DNA of 14,350 nt, from positions 1 to 14,350 of the forward strand of contig JAEWWD010000175.1 of NCBI GenBank assembly GCA_023396535.1, read 5' to 3'. The DNA is from Bacillota bacterium (lineage in GTDB: Bacteria; Bacillota; Clostridia; Christensenellales; CAG-138). Below are positions 1-6,083 of this stretch, piece by piece; position 1 is the first letter of the stretch, and the number at the start of each line of letters is the position of its first letter. The position numbers and the translations under genes were made by a program. A model generated the notes under the pieces. The model ran no database searches, was not told where the DNA came from, and saw nothing but the letters and a program-made list of their open reading frames with translations.

Positions 1-1
1 C

Positions 2-379
2 CCCTGCATAGACGCGTGCAGGACGGGCGCAATCCGAAAAGAAAGCCTGAACGCTCTACCTCTGTACGACGAAACAAAATGCACCGGCTGTAAGCAGTGC
101 GTGGCCGCCTGCCCCGGTCAGGCGATATTCTACTTGGAAGAGGACATGGATACAGCGTATATGACTTTCCCTTACGAATACCTGCCTCTGCCTGTAAAGG
201 GGCAGCGCGTCACAGCGGTGGACGCAAACGGTTCGGAATTGGGTATGGCGACGGTAGAACAAGCTGCCAATTCAAAAGCATACAACCTGACGCCGCTCGT
301 TACCATTCACATACCCCTGCCGGAAGGGCGCGGCGCGCGCTCCATCAAACGCATACGGGAGGAAAGCCATAATGAATAA
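2..379 (+). CDS. 4Fe-4S ferredoxin-type protein, C-terminal part (5' end outside window)
   Basis: The reading frame is open from base 2 to a TAA at 377-379, so the start lies upstream of the window. The first visible residues (PCIDACRTGAI) look like the tail of one cluster motif. A complete CxxCxxCxxxCP motif follows at visible residues 27-38 (CTGCKQCVAACP). The remaining 85 or so residues contain no further cysteines. The protein is probably a small two-cluster ferredoxin passing electrons in a soluble or peripheral complex. Its stop overlaps the next gene's start by 8 bases, which indicates an operon with the BFD-like protein and the flavoprotein. Such trios occur in dye-linked proline and D-hydroxyproline dehydrogenase-like complexes; that role here is inferred from context. 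Confidence 0.85.
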   Translation, partial: PCIDACRTGAIRKESLNALPLYDETKCTGCKQCVAACPGQAIFYLEEDMDTAYMTFPYEYLPLPVKGQRVTAVDANGSELGMATVEQAANSKAYNLTPLVTIHIPLPEGRGARSIKRIREESHNE

Positions 380-644
380 GGATAAACTGATCGTATGCCG
401 CTGCGAGGAAATCAGCCGCGAAGAAATACTGCTGGCCATCCGCGACGGGCATCACACGGTGGACAGCATCAAAAAGGCAACCCGCGCGGGCATGGGAGCG
501 TGTCAGGGGCGCACCTGCTCGAAACTCATTCAGGGAATACTGCTGGAACAGGGCGTGCGCACGCCGGAGAACATCGCATCCGGAAAGGCGCGCTTCCCCA
601 TCGTTCCCTGCTCGGTCGATTCCTTTTCCGGGGAGGAAGAATGA
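372..644 (+). CDS. BFD-like [2Fe-2S]-binding protein
   Basis: A 90-residue protein with the BFD-like [2Fe-2S] pattern: a CRCE pair at C9 and C11, then C44 and C49 in GACQGRTCSKL. Members of this family carry one [2Fe-2S] cluster and occur either as small subunits or as C-terminal domains of amino-acid dehydrogenase complexes, where they relay electrons between flavins. The start at 372 follows GGGAGG (357-362) with 9-base spacing. It overlaps the preceding ferredoxin gene by 8 bases (372-379), and its TGA overlaps an ATG of the following flavoprotein, so the three are very probably translationally coupled. The last 20 or so residues after the cluster region are family-variable. The fold assignment is firm; the substrate of the complex is unknown. 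Confidence 0.88.
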   Translation: MNKDKLIVCRCEEISREEILLAIRDGHHTVDSIKKATRAGMGACQGRTCSKLIQGILLEQGVRTPENIASGKARFPIVPCSVDSFSGEEE

Positions 645-1801
645 TGGAATATCAGGCAATCATCATAGGCGGCGGATACTTTGGCTGCTCCATATCGCTG
701 CACCTCGCACGGGCGGGCGTGCGTACACTGCTGCTCGACAAAGGGGAAATCGGCTCGGGCGCGTCCGGCGCGAACTTCGGCAATGTGCAGGTACAGGACT
801 GCAACATGGGGTTAAGCTACGAGCTGACACTGCGCGGGTTTGAACGTATGCGGCATATAGAAGCGGAACTCGGCATGGAAATAGGCTACCGGCCGCAGCC
901 GTCGCTGATAGGCGCGGAAAAAGAAGCGCATATCCCCGAGCTTCGCAAATTATATGAAGAGAAAAAGGAAGCGGGGCTGGATATCCGCTGGCTGGAGGGC
1001 CAACAGATCAGCGAACTGGAACCCAATCTTAAGCCCGGCGCAGTACTCGCCGCGACGTATTTCGAACAGGGCTCGGTATACCCGTTCCGGTACCTCTACG
1101 CCATGGTAAAGGCCGCCCGTTCGTATGGGCTGACCGTACTGGAAAACGCGCCTGTCGACGCGCTGCTGCTGGAGGGCGGGGCGTGTAAAGGCGCGCTGCT
1201 CAGGGGTGGGCAAACGCTCCGCGCGGAGCACGTGGTCGTTGCCGCCGGCGCGGGCACAAGGGCATTATGCCTTGGCGCAGGTCTTGACGTACCCGTATAC
1301 TCCGTCAAGGCCGAGGGACTCGTTACGGAGCCGCTCAAACCGTTCCTGCGCACCTACTATTCCTCCGCTGCGTTCTTCGCCGAAGCCCATAGTCAAGAAT
1401 GCGCTGCTACGACGCTTTGTATCGGCCAGAGCCATTACGGGAACTTGCTTATCGCAGAAACCACCAAGCCGCACCAGTGGGTGGACGCCGCATATCAGGA
1501 CACGACCTCGCTGGAACATGTGCGCAATATCCGCGAACGGCTTTTCACATTCTTCCCGGTATTGAAGGATATTCAGGTGCTTAGAAGCTGGGTTACCGCC
1601 TCGCCTTACACGGATTCCTGCGAGCCTGCGCTGGGAGAAAGCCCCGTGCCGGGGCTCATACTCGCCTCCGGCTTCAAAAGCGCCGTCATACTCTCCGCCG
1701 TCGCCGGTGAAATCGTGAAGGACATCGTATGTAAAGGAAAAAGCGAATACGATCTTGCACCGTTTATCTCGCAGGTGGGGGCTGTCGTTTCATCAGAATA
1801 G
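644..1801 (+). CDS. FAD-dependent oxidoreductase, DAO family (amino/imino-acid dehydrogenase-like subunit)
   Basis: A 385-residue DAO-superfamily flavoprotein. The N-terminal Rossmann motif is visible as IIIGGGYFGCSISLHLARAG (residues about 6-25), followed by the acidic end of the second strand (LLLDKGE) and GSGASGANFGN. Near the C-terminus, PALGESPVPGLILASG is the usual second FAD-contacting region. Relatives include glycine/sarcosine oxidases and the beta subunits of HcnC-, OoxB- and proline/hydroxyproline-dehydrogenase complexes. With the two iron-sulfur proteins upstream, it is likely the catalytic subunit of a multi-subunit dehydrogenase, not an oxygen-using oxidase. Start: GGAGG (632-636) is 7 bases from ATG 644 and 4 from ATG 641; 644 is preferred and gives the usual short N-terminus. 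The frame stays open upstream to 395, but that part lies inside the BFD gene. Substrate not determinable. Confidence 0.85.
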   Translation: MEYQAIIIGGGYFGCSISLHLARAGVRTLLLDKGEIGSGASGANFGNVQVQDCNMGLSYELTLRGFERMRHIEAELGMEIGYRPQPSLIGAEKEAHIPELRKLYEEKKEAGLDIRWLEGQQISELEPNLKPGAVLAATYFEQGSVYPFRYLYAMVKAARSYGLTVLENAPVDALLLEGGACKGALLRGGQTLRAEHVVVAAGAGTRALCLGAGLDVPVYSVKAEGLVTEPLKPFLRTYYSSAAFFAEAHSQECAATTLCIGQSHYGNLLIAETTKPHQWVDAAYQDTTSLEHVRNIRERLFTFFPVLKDIQVLRSWVTASPYTDSCEPALGESPVPGLILASGFKSAVILSAVAGEIVKDIVCKGKSEYDLAPFISQVGAVVSSE

Positions 1802-1827
1802 CAAGATATGCCGAGGTATACATCGCC

Positions 1828-1860
1828 AGGCCGCCAAAAAATGCGGCCTTTCATTTTTTT
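1828..1860 (+). terminator. Intrinsic terminator of the flavoprotein operon
   Basis: A perfect 7-bp GC-rich stem, AGGCCGC (1828-1834) with GCGGCCT (1843-1849), has an A-rich 8-base loop. It is followed by a T-rich tract ending in seven Ts at 1854-1860. It lies 26 bases after the flavoprotein stop and just before the ECF promoter, so it separates the two transcription units. Confidence 0.85.
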
Positions 1861-1862
1861 CC

Positions 1863-1892
1863 GGAAAACTATTTTTATGATTTATACGTCTA
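1863..1892 (+). promoter_or_regulatory. Candidate ECF-sigma promoter of the sigV/rsiV-like operon
   Basis: GGAAAAC at 1863-1869 is followed after 17 bases by CGTCTA at 1887-1892. This resembles the Bacillus SigM/SigV/SigW class of ECF promoters, whose -35 carries an AAC core and whose -10 begins CG[TA]C, separated by 16-17 bases. It lies between the upstream terminator and the sigma gene, about 37 bases before the start codon. Autoregulation of the ECF operon is the natural inference. No good housekeeping -35/-10 pair was noticed here. Confidence 0.6.
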
Positions 1893-1929
1893 TATTGTGT
1901 AAGGAATACGAAAGCGAGGAATTGCGAGT

Positions 1930-2424
1930 TTGACTATGCTGGACAATCAGCAATTGATTGAATATATCGTTGAAAACCAAAATCGGTTTTATCGTCTGGC
2001 CTACAGTTATCTATCAAATCGGGAAGATGCGCTGGATACTGTACAAAACGCAGTTTGTAAAGCTCTGCAGAACCATGGACGTCTGCGAAAAGCCGATGCA
2101 CTGCATACCTGGTTCTGTCGCATATTGGTGTATGAATGTATCGACCGCCTTCGCGCAAGGAAAAAACTGCAGTTTTGTGCGCCGGAAGCGCTTGATTCGG
2201 AATATTACGAAGATCCTCTTCCACAGGACATTTCCTTGCAACAAAGGGTTAACGCATTGATGCCTGAGGTACAAACCGTCATCCGCCTGCGTTTCTATGA
2301 GGAGTTAACCCTGCAGGAAATCAGTGAGATAACGGGATGGAACTTGAATACCGTCAAAACCAGACTCTATGGAGGATTACGTAAACTCAGAGTAACGATG
2401 GAAGGAGAATCAGACTATGAATGA
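1930..2424 (+). CDS. sigV: ECF-type RNA polymerase sigma factor (SigV-like)
   Basis: A 164-residue two-domain sigma factor. Region 2 runs from about residue 16 to 80 (NRFYRLAYSYLSNREDALDTVQ, then the WFCRILVYECIDRLR helix), and region 4 from about 105 to 155, with the HTH LTLQEISEITGWNLNTVKTR. This is the size and layout of extracytoplasmic-function sigma factors, which direct RNA polymerase to stress promoters when released from an anti-sigma factor. The start is a TTG at 1930, 9 bases after GAGGA (1916-1920); the in-frame ATG at 1936 would be 15 bases away and is less likely. The gene overlaps the RsiV-like gene by 8 bases. That neighbour supports the SigV (lysozyme-response) assignment; sequence alone supports only ECF. 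Confidence 0.85.
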   Translation: MTMLDNQQLIEYIVENQNRFYRLAYSYLSNREDALDTVQNAVCKALQNHGRLRKADALHTWFCRILVYECIDRLRARKKLQFCAPEALDSEYYEDPLPQDISLQQRVNALMPEVQTVIRLRFYEELTLQEISEITGWNLNTVKTRLYGGLRKLRVTMEGESDYE

Positions 2425-3271
2425 ATGGAGGCAAGCAAAAGCCGACTACGATATGACGGAAATACCGGATGAACTGACTGCGCGCGTCCAATTGGGGATC
2501 AAGCAAGCGGAAAGAGCGACTCGAAAGCAATCTAGCCGGAAATTGATGCAAATTGCAATCAAAGCGGCCGCTTGCTTCATTGTTATATTTGCCGTGCTTA
2601 ATATTAGCCCCATGGTTGCCGCGGCAGCGGGCGACCTGCCCGTACTTGGCGGATTGTTCCGGGTATTAACCATCCGCAGCTGGCATGAGAAAACGGGTGA
2701 CACCTCCTATGACGTGGATGTGCCAGCTATTGAAAATGGCAATAATTATACAGACCGGGTAAGCAAAGAAATTCAGGCAAGGGTAGATGAAAAGATCGCC
2801 GAAGGCGAACAAATTATTCAGGATTACAAAAACGCTTTTTTTGAAACGGGCGGTACGAAGGCGCAATGGGATGAGCACGACAATCATGTATTGGTCACCT
2901 ATTCTATCAGGTATGAGACGGATTCTATCGTATCTTTTGTTGTCATAACGAATATTTCGATTGCGGATGCTTATCAGGACGAGTTCTTCTACAATCTGGA
3001 TTTGGTAAAGAATAGCGAAATCACGTTGGAAGACTTGCTCGGGATTGACTGGGTAAAAATCTGTAACGAGAGTATTCGTAGACAAATTGAGGAATACTCA
3101 TTGTTGCCGGGGGAAACGGGTCCCTTCTTCAGCCCGGAAATGGGCGGCTTTAGCACCGTGGATAAAGACACGCAATTTTATATAAACGCTGAAGGAAACC
3201 CTGTCATTGTCTTCCCACGCGCATCCATCGCCATTGGTGCAATGGGTTCCGTAGAATTTGCGATCATATAA
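2417..3271 (+). CDS. rsiV: RsiV-like membrane anti-sigma factor (DUF3298 domain)
   Basis: A 284-residue single-pass protein. Residues 1-45 are a cytoplasmic sigma-binding segment and about 46-64 a hydrophobic helix. NISPMVAAAAGDLPVLGGLFRVLTIR (62-86) is the conserved juxtamembrane region of RsiV proteins. The C-terminal domain has the RsiV/DUF3298 pattern: YNLDLVKNSEITLEDLL, then FYINAEGNPVIVF and GAMGSVEF. In Bacillus subtilis, Clostridioides difficile and Enterococcus, RsiV binds lysozyme; signal peptidase then cuts it and RasP completes release of SigV. The Ala-rich stretch at 68-71 just outside the membrane fits a signal-peptidase site (inference). The gene overlaps the sigma gene by 8 bases. 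No peptidoglycan-modifying gene (oatA, pdaV, dlt) follows, so targets must lie elsewhere. Confidence 0.85.
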   Translation: MNEWRQAKADYDMTEIPDELTARVQLGIKQAERATRKQSSRKLMQIAIKAAACFIVIFAVLNISPMVAAAAGDLPVLGGLFRVLTIRSWHEKTGDTSYDVDVPAIENGNNYTDRVSKEIQARVDEKIAEGEQIIQDYKNAFFETGGTKAQWDEHDNHVLVTYSIRYETDSIVSFVVITNISIADAYQDEFFYNLDLVKNSEITLEDLLGIDWVKICNESIRRQIEEYSLLPGETGPFFSPEMGGFSTVDKDTQFYINAEGNPVIVFPRASIAIGAMGSVEFAII

Positions 3272-3284
3272 TACAAGATTTCGC

Positions 3285-3322
3285 CGCAACAAATGGGAGA
3301 ATTCAGAATCCCATTTGTTGCG
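3285..3322. terminator. 14-bp perfect inverted repeat between convergent genes (possible bidirectional terminator)
   Basis: CGCAACAAATGGGA (3285-3298) is the exact reverse complement of TCCCATTTGTTGCG (3309-3322), with a 10-base spacer. It starts 13 bases after the rsiV-like stop and lies 27 bases beyond the end of the convergent Crp/Fnr gene. A hairpin here could end both transcripts, but neither side has a clear T tract. A stabilising 3' structure is an alternative. Confidence 0.5.
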
Positions 3323-3335
3323 ACCTCCTGCGCTG

Positions 3336-3375
3336 AACATAATTATGTTTTAACAATTTATTTGAACAAATTGTT
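3336..3375. repeat. Two adjacent AT-rich dyads at the 3' end of the Crp/Fnr gene
   Basis: AACATAATTATGTT (3336-3349) is a perfect 14-base palindrome immediately after the Crp/Fnr-type stop codon. Next to it, AACAATTT (3352-3359) and AAATTGTT (3368-3375) form an 8-bp inverted repeat that covers the last codons of that gene. Together with the 3285-3322 repeat this makes three dyads in 91 bases. Function is unknown; transcription end or protein binding are both possible. Confidence 0.4.
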
Positions 3376-3991
3376 TATCAACGGCTATACTTCCCTCATC
3401 TTTCATCCGCTTCAGTTCCCGAAAAAGCGACGGCCGCTGCACGCCCAGATAATCGGCCAGCTCTTTTTTGCTGACGGGCAACAGGATCGTATTGGAACCC
3501 TGCAATATGGATTGTCTTTGGAAGTATTCCAGCAAGTTTTCTCGGAGTGTCCTTTGCGTCAGCATGGCGATTCTCCGGTTCATGTTTTGCGAATTCATGG
3601 AAAGTGATTTTACGTATTGCAGTACAAACCCGTAATCGTGCAGGCATTCCAAAACGGCTTCTTTTTTGATGTGCAGCAATTTACAGGATTTCCCGCAGTA
3701 TATGTTGAGAGGATAAGCATGATCATCCCCAAACAGGAGATTGGCCCCAATAATGCTGTTTTTACCAAATTCAAACATGGCGACTGATGAACCGTTTTCT
3801 GCAAGGGAGTACGCCACAAGCGTACCCGCCAACACAACCTCCAGCGAGCTGCAGTCATCCTGCTGATTATGTACCGTGCTTCCCTTTGTGTAATGCCGGG
3901 TGAAAATTTTACTCTCTTTGAGGAATTTCCGTATTACATTGTCATCGATATTGGAAAGCAGAGGTACTTTTTTTAGCTCTTCGGCAGTCAT
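3350..3991 (-). CDS. Crp/Fnr-family transcriptional regulator
   Basis: A 213-residue protein. The N-terminal cyclic-nucleotide-binding-like beta-roll covers about residues 10-125 (LEVVLAGTLVAYSLAENG, FEFGKNSIIGANLLFG), followed by the long dimerisation helix (about 126-160). A Crp-type winged HTH follows at about 170-205 (LPVSKKELADYLGVQRPSLFRELKRM). It lacks the clustered N-terminal cysteines of Fnr and the cAMP-phosphate pocket is not evident; cysteines at 47, 99, 103 and 116 are scattered. The ligand is therefore unknown. The start at 3991 follows GGAG (4002-4005). It is divergent from the split permease, with a palindrome between them, so it is likely that operon's regulator. Convergent with the rsiV-like gene. 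Confidence 0.88.
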   Translation of the reverse strand: MTAEELKKVPLLSNIDDNVIRKFLKESKIFTRHYTKGSTVHNQQDDCSSLEVVLAGTLVAYSLAENGSSVAMFEFGKNSIIGANLLFGDDHAYPLNIYCGKSCKLLHIKKEAVLECLHDYGFVLQYVKSLSMNSQNMNRRIAMLTQRTLRENLLEYFQRQSILQGSNTILLPVSKKELADYLGVQRPSLFRELKRMKDEGSIAVDKQFVQINC

Positions 3992-4012
3992 GAACCATCA
4001 TCTCCAAGAACT

Positions 4013-4041
4013 ATTATAGCCAAAAGAAACATATGTGTCTA
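4013..4041 (-). promoter_or_regulatory. Candidate promoter of the Crp/Fnr-type gene
   Basis: On the minus strand, TAGACA (4036-4041; 5 of 6 to the sigma-A -35) is separated by 17 bases from a perfect TATAAT (4013-4018). The palindrome at 4025-4040 covers the spacer and most of the -35, so binding there should block this promoter. Confidence 0.65.
4025..4040. promoter_or_regulatory. Imperfect 16-bp palindrome, candidate Crp/Fnr-type operator
   Basis: AGAAACAT-ATGTGTCT is symmetric at 7 of 8 positions per half; the right half reads AGACACAT on the other strand. Its centre (between 4032 and 4033) lies about 42 bases before the start point predicted from the TATACT at 4063-4068. That is the class II activator position used by Crp/Fnr proteins. 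It also overlaps the regulator's own promoter. Confidence 0.5.
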
Positions 4042-4062
4042 TTCCGCTGTCTTTTTCACCCC

Positions 4063-4068
4063 TATACT
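4063..4068 (+). promoter_or_regulatory. Candidate -10 of the permease operon
   Basis: TATACT (5 of 6 to the -10 consensus) lies 26 bases before the permease start. The 17-base-upstream hexamer is TATTCC, a poor -35, as expected for an activator-dependent promoter. Confidence 0.45.
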
Positions 4069-4094
4069 TCTCAGAAAGAAAAGGAGGGGTGTGC

Positions 4095-4577
4095 ATGGAT
4101 ATATTAACTGTCGGTATGTGGATTGGAACGGCAATATTCCTCGCAATATCATTTTTCAAAGATAAGAAGAGAACAAAACAGGCGCTGAAAATGGCCCTAG
4201 GCATGGGAAGGGGCATGTTAGGCAGTATATTGTCCATCATATTTCTAATTGGATTGATATTGACCATTCTTCCGCCCGAAGACATTGCCGAATTTGTGGA
4301 GCGGCAGTCCCTTATGCTCGCGACCGTCGTTTCCGCACTGTTTGGAACCATTACGCTGATACCGGCATTTATCGCTTTTCCACTTGTCGGCACGCTCGTA
4401 CACGCAGGCGTGGGGATAGTTCCGGCCGTAGCGTTTCTGACGACGCTTACGATGGTGGGTATCGTCACGTTCCCGCTCGAAAAGCGCGAGTTCGGTTTGA
4501 AATTCGCCGCTGTGCGAAACGGCCTAAGCTTCCTGTTTGCCATACTGATAGCGCTTGTGATGGGGGTGATCATATGA
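4095..4577 (+). CDS. Membrane permease, first half (DUF318/ArsP_2-like)
   Basis: A 160-residue, very hydrophobic protein with about five membrane segments (near residues 3-21, 41-60, 74-98, 108-126 and 140-160). Its central motif ITLIPAFIAFPLVGTLVHAG (86-105) closely matches ISAGPIYAAFPL plus LHKKG in the next gene's product. The two thus look like the two repeats of a permease of the DUF318/ArsP_2 superfamily (about 300-350 residues), here encoded separately. The start at 4095 follows AAGGAGG with 7-base spacing; an ATG at 4035 is in frame but has no ribosome-binding site. The stop overlaps the second half's ATG (ATGA at 4574-4577), indicating coupled synthesis. The Cys motif of arsenical ArsP transporters is absent, so the substrate is unknown. 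Confidence 0.75.
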   Translation: MDILTVGMWIGTAIFLAISFFKDKKRTKQALKMALGMGRGMLGSILSIIFLIGLILTILPPEDIAEFVERQSLMLATVVSALFGTITLIPAFIAFPLVGTLVHAGVGIVPAVAFLTTLTMVGIVTFPLEKREFGLKFAAVRNGLSFLFAILIALVMGVII

Positions 4578-5308
4578 AGGTATTTAAAAAAGTGAAGGAT
4601 AACCTGTTTATTCTCATCGTTGCGGCCGCTTATGCAGGCCTATTTGCAATCAGGCCGGATATGGGCGTTTCTTCCATGAAAATCAGCGCGTATTACATCA
4701 AGGAAATGATCATGATCATGCCGGTCATATTCGTATTGACCGCCCTTTTGGATTTATGGGTTCCAAAGGAAAATATCATAAAATACCTCGGAAAGGACGC
4801 CGGGGCAAAAGGCGCGATCCTCTCCCTCATTCTTGGCAGCATATCCGCCGGACCTATTTACGCGGCGTTTCCTTTGTGCGTGATGCTCCACAAAAAAGGA
4901 GCCTCCATACGGAACCTGATCATCATTTTAAGCGCATGGGCTGTGATTAAAGTCCCCATGCTTCTCAACGAGATGAAGTTTCTGGGATTTCGGTTCATGG
5001 CGGTCCGCTGGGTATTGACCGTCGCCGCGATATTCCTTTTTTCATGGATCACCTCGAAAATGGTCAAGGATTCCGATCTGCCCGCGCAAGAAAAACCCGC
5101 CGATGGGAATCCCGACGTTTTCATAAACGAAACCTGCATTGGATGCGGCCTGTGCAAGAAAACTTACCCGGAATTATTTGAAATGCAAAATGGAAGGGCG
5201 GTCATACAAGCTGAAACGGTCGTCCATCTGGAAAAGCTCGCGCGTACAATCTCCTCATGTCCCGTGCAAGCAATCAGGCAAACTGACGGCGAGCATATTT
5301 CACTCTGA
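4574..5308 (+). CDS. Permease second half fused to a C-terminal ferredoxin domain
   Basis: A 244-residue protein in two parts. Residues 1-162 hold about five membrane segments (near 9-26, 44-63, 80-100, 111-131 and 142-160), with the conserved SISAGPIYAAFPLCVMLHKKG matching the partner gene. After a short charged linker, residues 180-236 form a single-cluster ferredoxin domain: C188, C191 and C194 in CIGCGLC, and C229 in SSCPVQAI. The spacing resembles monocluster [4Fe-4S] or [3Fe-4S] ferredoxins. By position the domain should be cytoplasmic if the tail is inside. A permease tied to an electron carrier suggests redox-driven or redox-gated transport, or handling of a reducible substrate; this is inference. 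The gene overlaps the first half by 4 bases. Convergent with the CDGSH gene. Confidence 0.8.
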   Translation: MKVFKKVKDNLFILIVAAAYAGLFAIRPDMGVSSMKISAYYIKEMIMIMPVIFVLTALLDLWVPKENIIKYLGKDAGAKGAILSLILGSISAGPIYAAFPLCVMLHKKGASIRNLIIILSAWAVIKVPMLLNEMKFLGFRFMAVRWVLTVAAIFLFSWITSKMVKDSDLPAQEKPADGNPDVFINETCIGCGLCKKTYPELFEMQNGRAVIQAETVVHLEKLARTISSCPVQAIRQTDGEHISL

Positions 5309-5330
5309 TCATGAAGTCTTTGCATTGCAA

Positions 5331-5364
5331 GGGGCGTATAGCGCGATAAGCCGCCATACGCCCC
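5331..5364. terminator. Inverted repeat between convergent genes, likely bidirectional terminator
   Basis: GGGGCGTAT (5331-5339) pairs perfectly with ATACGCCCC (5356-5364) across a 16-base loop. It lies 22 bases past the permease-ferredoxin stop and 17 bases past the end of the convergent CDGSH gene. No T tract follows on either strand, so efficiency is uncertain. Confidence 0.5.
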
Positions 5365-5381
5365 TGATTATGCCAACTCAG

Positions 5382-6083
5382 CTACCAATTCGGCCATTTC
5401 TTCTTGCTGTCCGAGTACATGCGGTTGACATGCATGGCGTCGCAGAACGGCTTTATTTTGGAATGCCCGCAGCGGCACAGCACAACCCGGTTGCGCACCT
5501 CGTACGTTTCACCGTCCGAGGATTCGATGGGGATTCCTCCCTTCACAAACAGCCCGCAACTCACGCTGCGGTCAGGATCCTGCAGCACCTCGATAGCCGG
5601 CTCCAGTTCCGGCTCGATATGCTCCCCCGTAGCCTTGTCCACTACGACCAGCCGACCCGCCGGGCATTCCGTCGCGGCCTTGATGGCCAGCCTTCTGCAC
5701 TCGGGGTCCGATGAATTCTCAATGAGCTCCCACGCATCCCCCCGCTCGGTATGGCAGAAGCGCGCAAATGCGCAGCGTCCGTCGTCCAGAAGATCCAGCG
5801 TCTGGCCCCTGTAGCGCGCCGCCCGCTGCACAAACGGCACGCGGGACGCCGTTTCCGTGCCGTCAAACTTTGCATGCACATGCGCGCCGTCGCAAAACGG
5901 CGGCGTTTTTGTTTTACCGCAGCGGCAAAGCGTATATGTTTCCGCCTGCTTCAGTTCACGCCCATCCACATAGAAATAGCTTCGCCCCTTCTGAGCAATG
6001 ATCTTTTCACTTAACGGCACGCCTCCCGTCACCAGGTATGGGCCGTCTTTCATTACTTTAATCCTGCATTTGTTGATATCCAT
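5382..6083 (-). CDS. CDGSH iron-sulfur protein with two CDGSH domains flanking a 4Fe-4S-like domain
   Basis: A 233-residue soluble protein. CDGSH domain 1 has C53, C55, C64 and H68 (CRCGKTKTPPFCDGAH), the 3Cys-1His [2Fe-2S] ligand set. The middle has C104, C110, C129 and C140 (CAFARFC ... ECPAGRLV), resembling the divergent 4Fe-4S monocluster domain often joined to CDGSH domains. Domain 2 has C203, C205, C214 and H218 (CRCGHSKIKPFCDAMH), where the usual Gly after CD is Ala. GPYLVTGGVPL before domain 1 and GLFVKGGIPI before domain 2 suggest an internal duplication. The start at 6083 directly follows an AAGGGGGAG-like site; a GTG nine codons upstream has none. It lies 38 bases after the adenosyltransferase gene, so the two are probably co-transcribed. 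Likely an electron-transfer or cluster-carrying protein; partner unknown. Confidence 0.85.
   Translation of the reverse strand: MDINKCRIKVMKDGPYLVTGGVPLSEKIIAQKGRSYFYVDGRELKQAETYTLCRCGKTKTPPFCDGAHVHAKFDGTETASRVPFVQRAARYRGQTLDLLDDGRCAFARFCHTERGDAWELIENSSDPECRRLAIKAATECPAGRLVVVDKATGEHIEPELEPAIEVLQDPDRSVSCGLFVKGGIPIESSDGETYEVRNRVVLCRCGHSKIKPFCDAMHVNRMYSDSKKKWPNW

Noticed and set aside
395..643. N-terminal extension of the flavoprotein frame
   Set aside because: This part is out of frame with, and inside, the BFD-like gene; the dinucleotide-binding motif begins a few residues after the ATG at 644, as in the family.
4035..4094. Upstream in-frame ATG adding 20 residues to the first permease half
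   Set aside because: There is no ribosome-binding site before it, and it would place coding sequence over the candidate operator and -10; the ATG at 4095 has AAGGAGG at good spacing.
3998..4573. 191-codon open frame on the minus strand opposite the first permease half
   Set aside because: The plus strand encodes a coherent membrane protein with an ideal ribosome-binding site; the antisense product has no recognisable features and would overlap the regulator's promoter.
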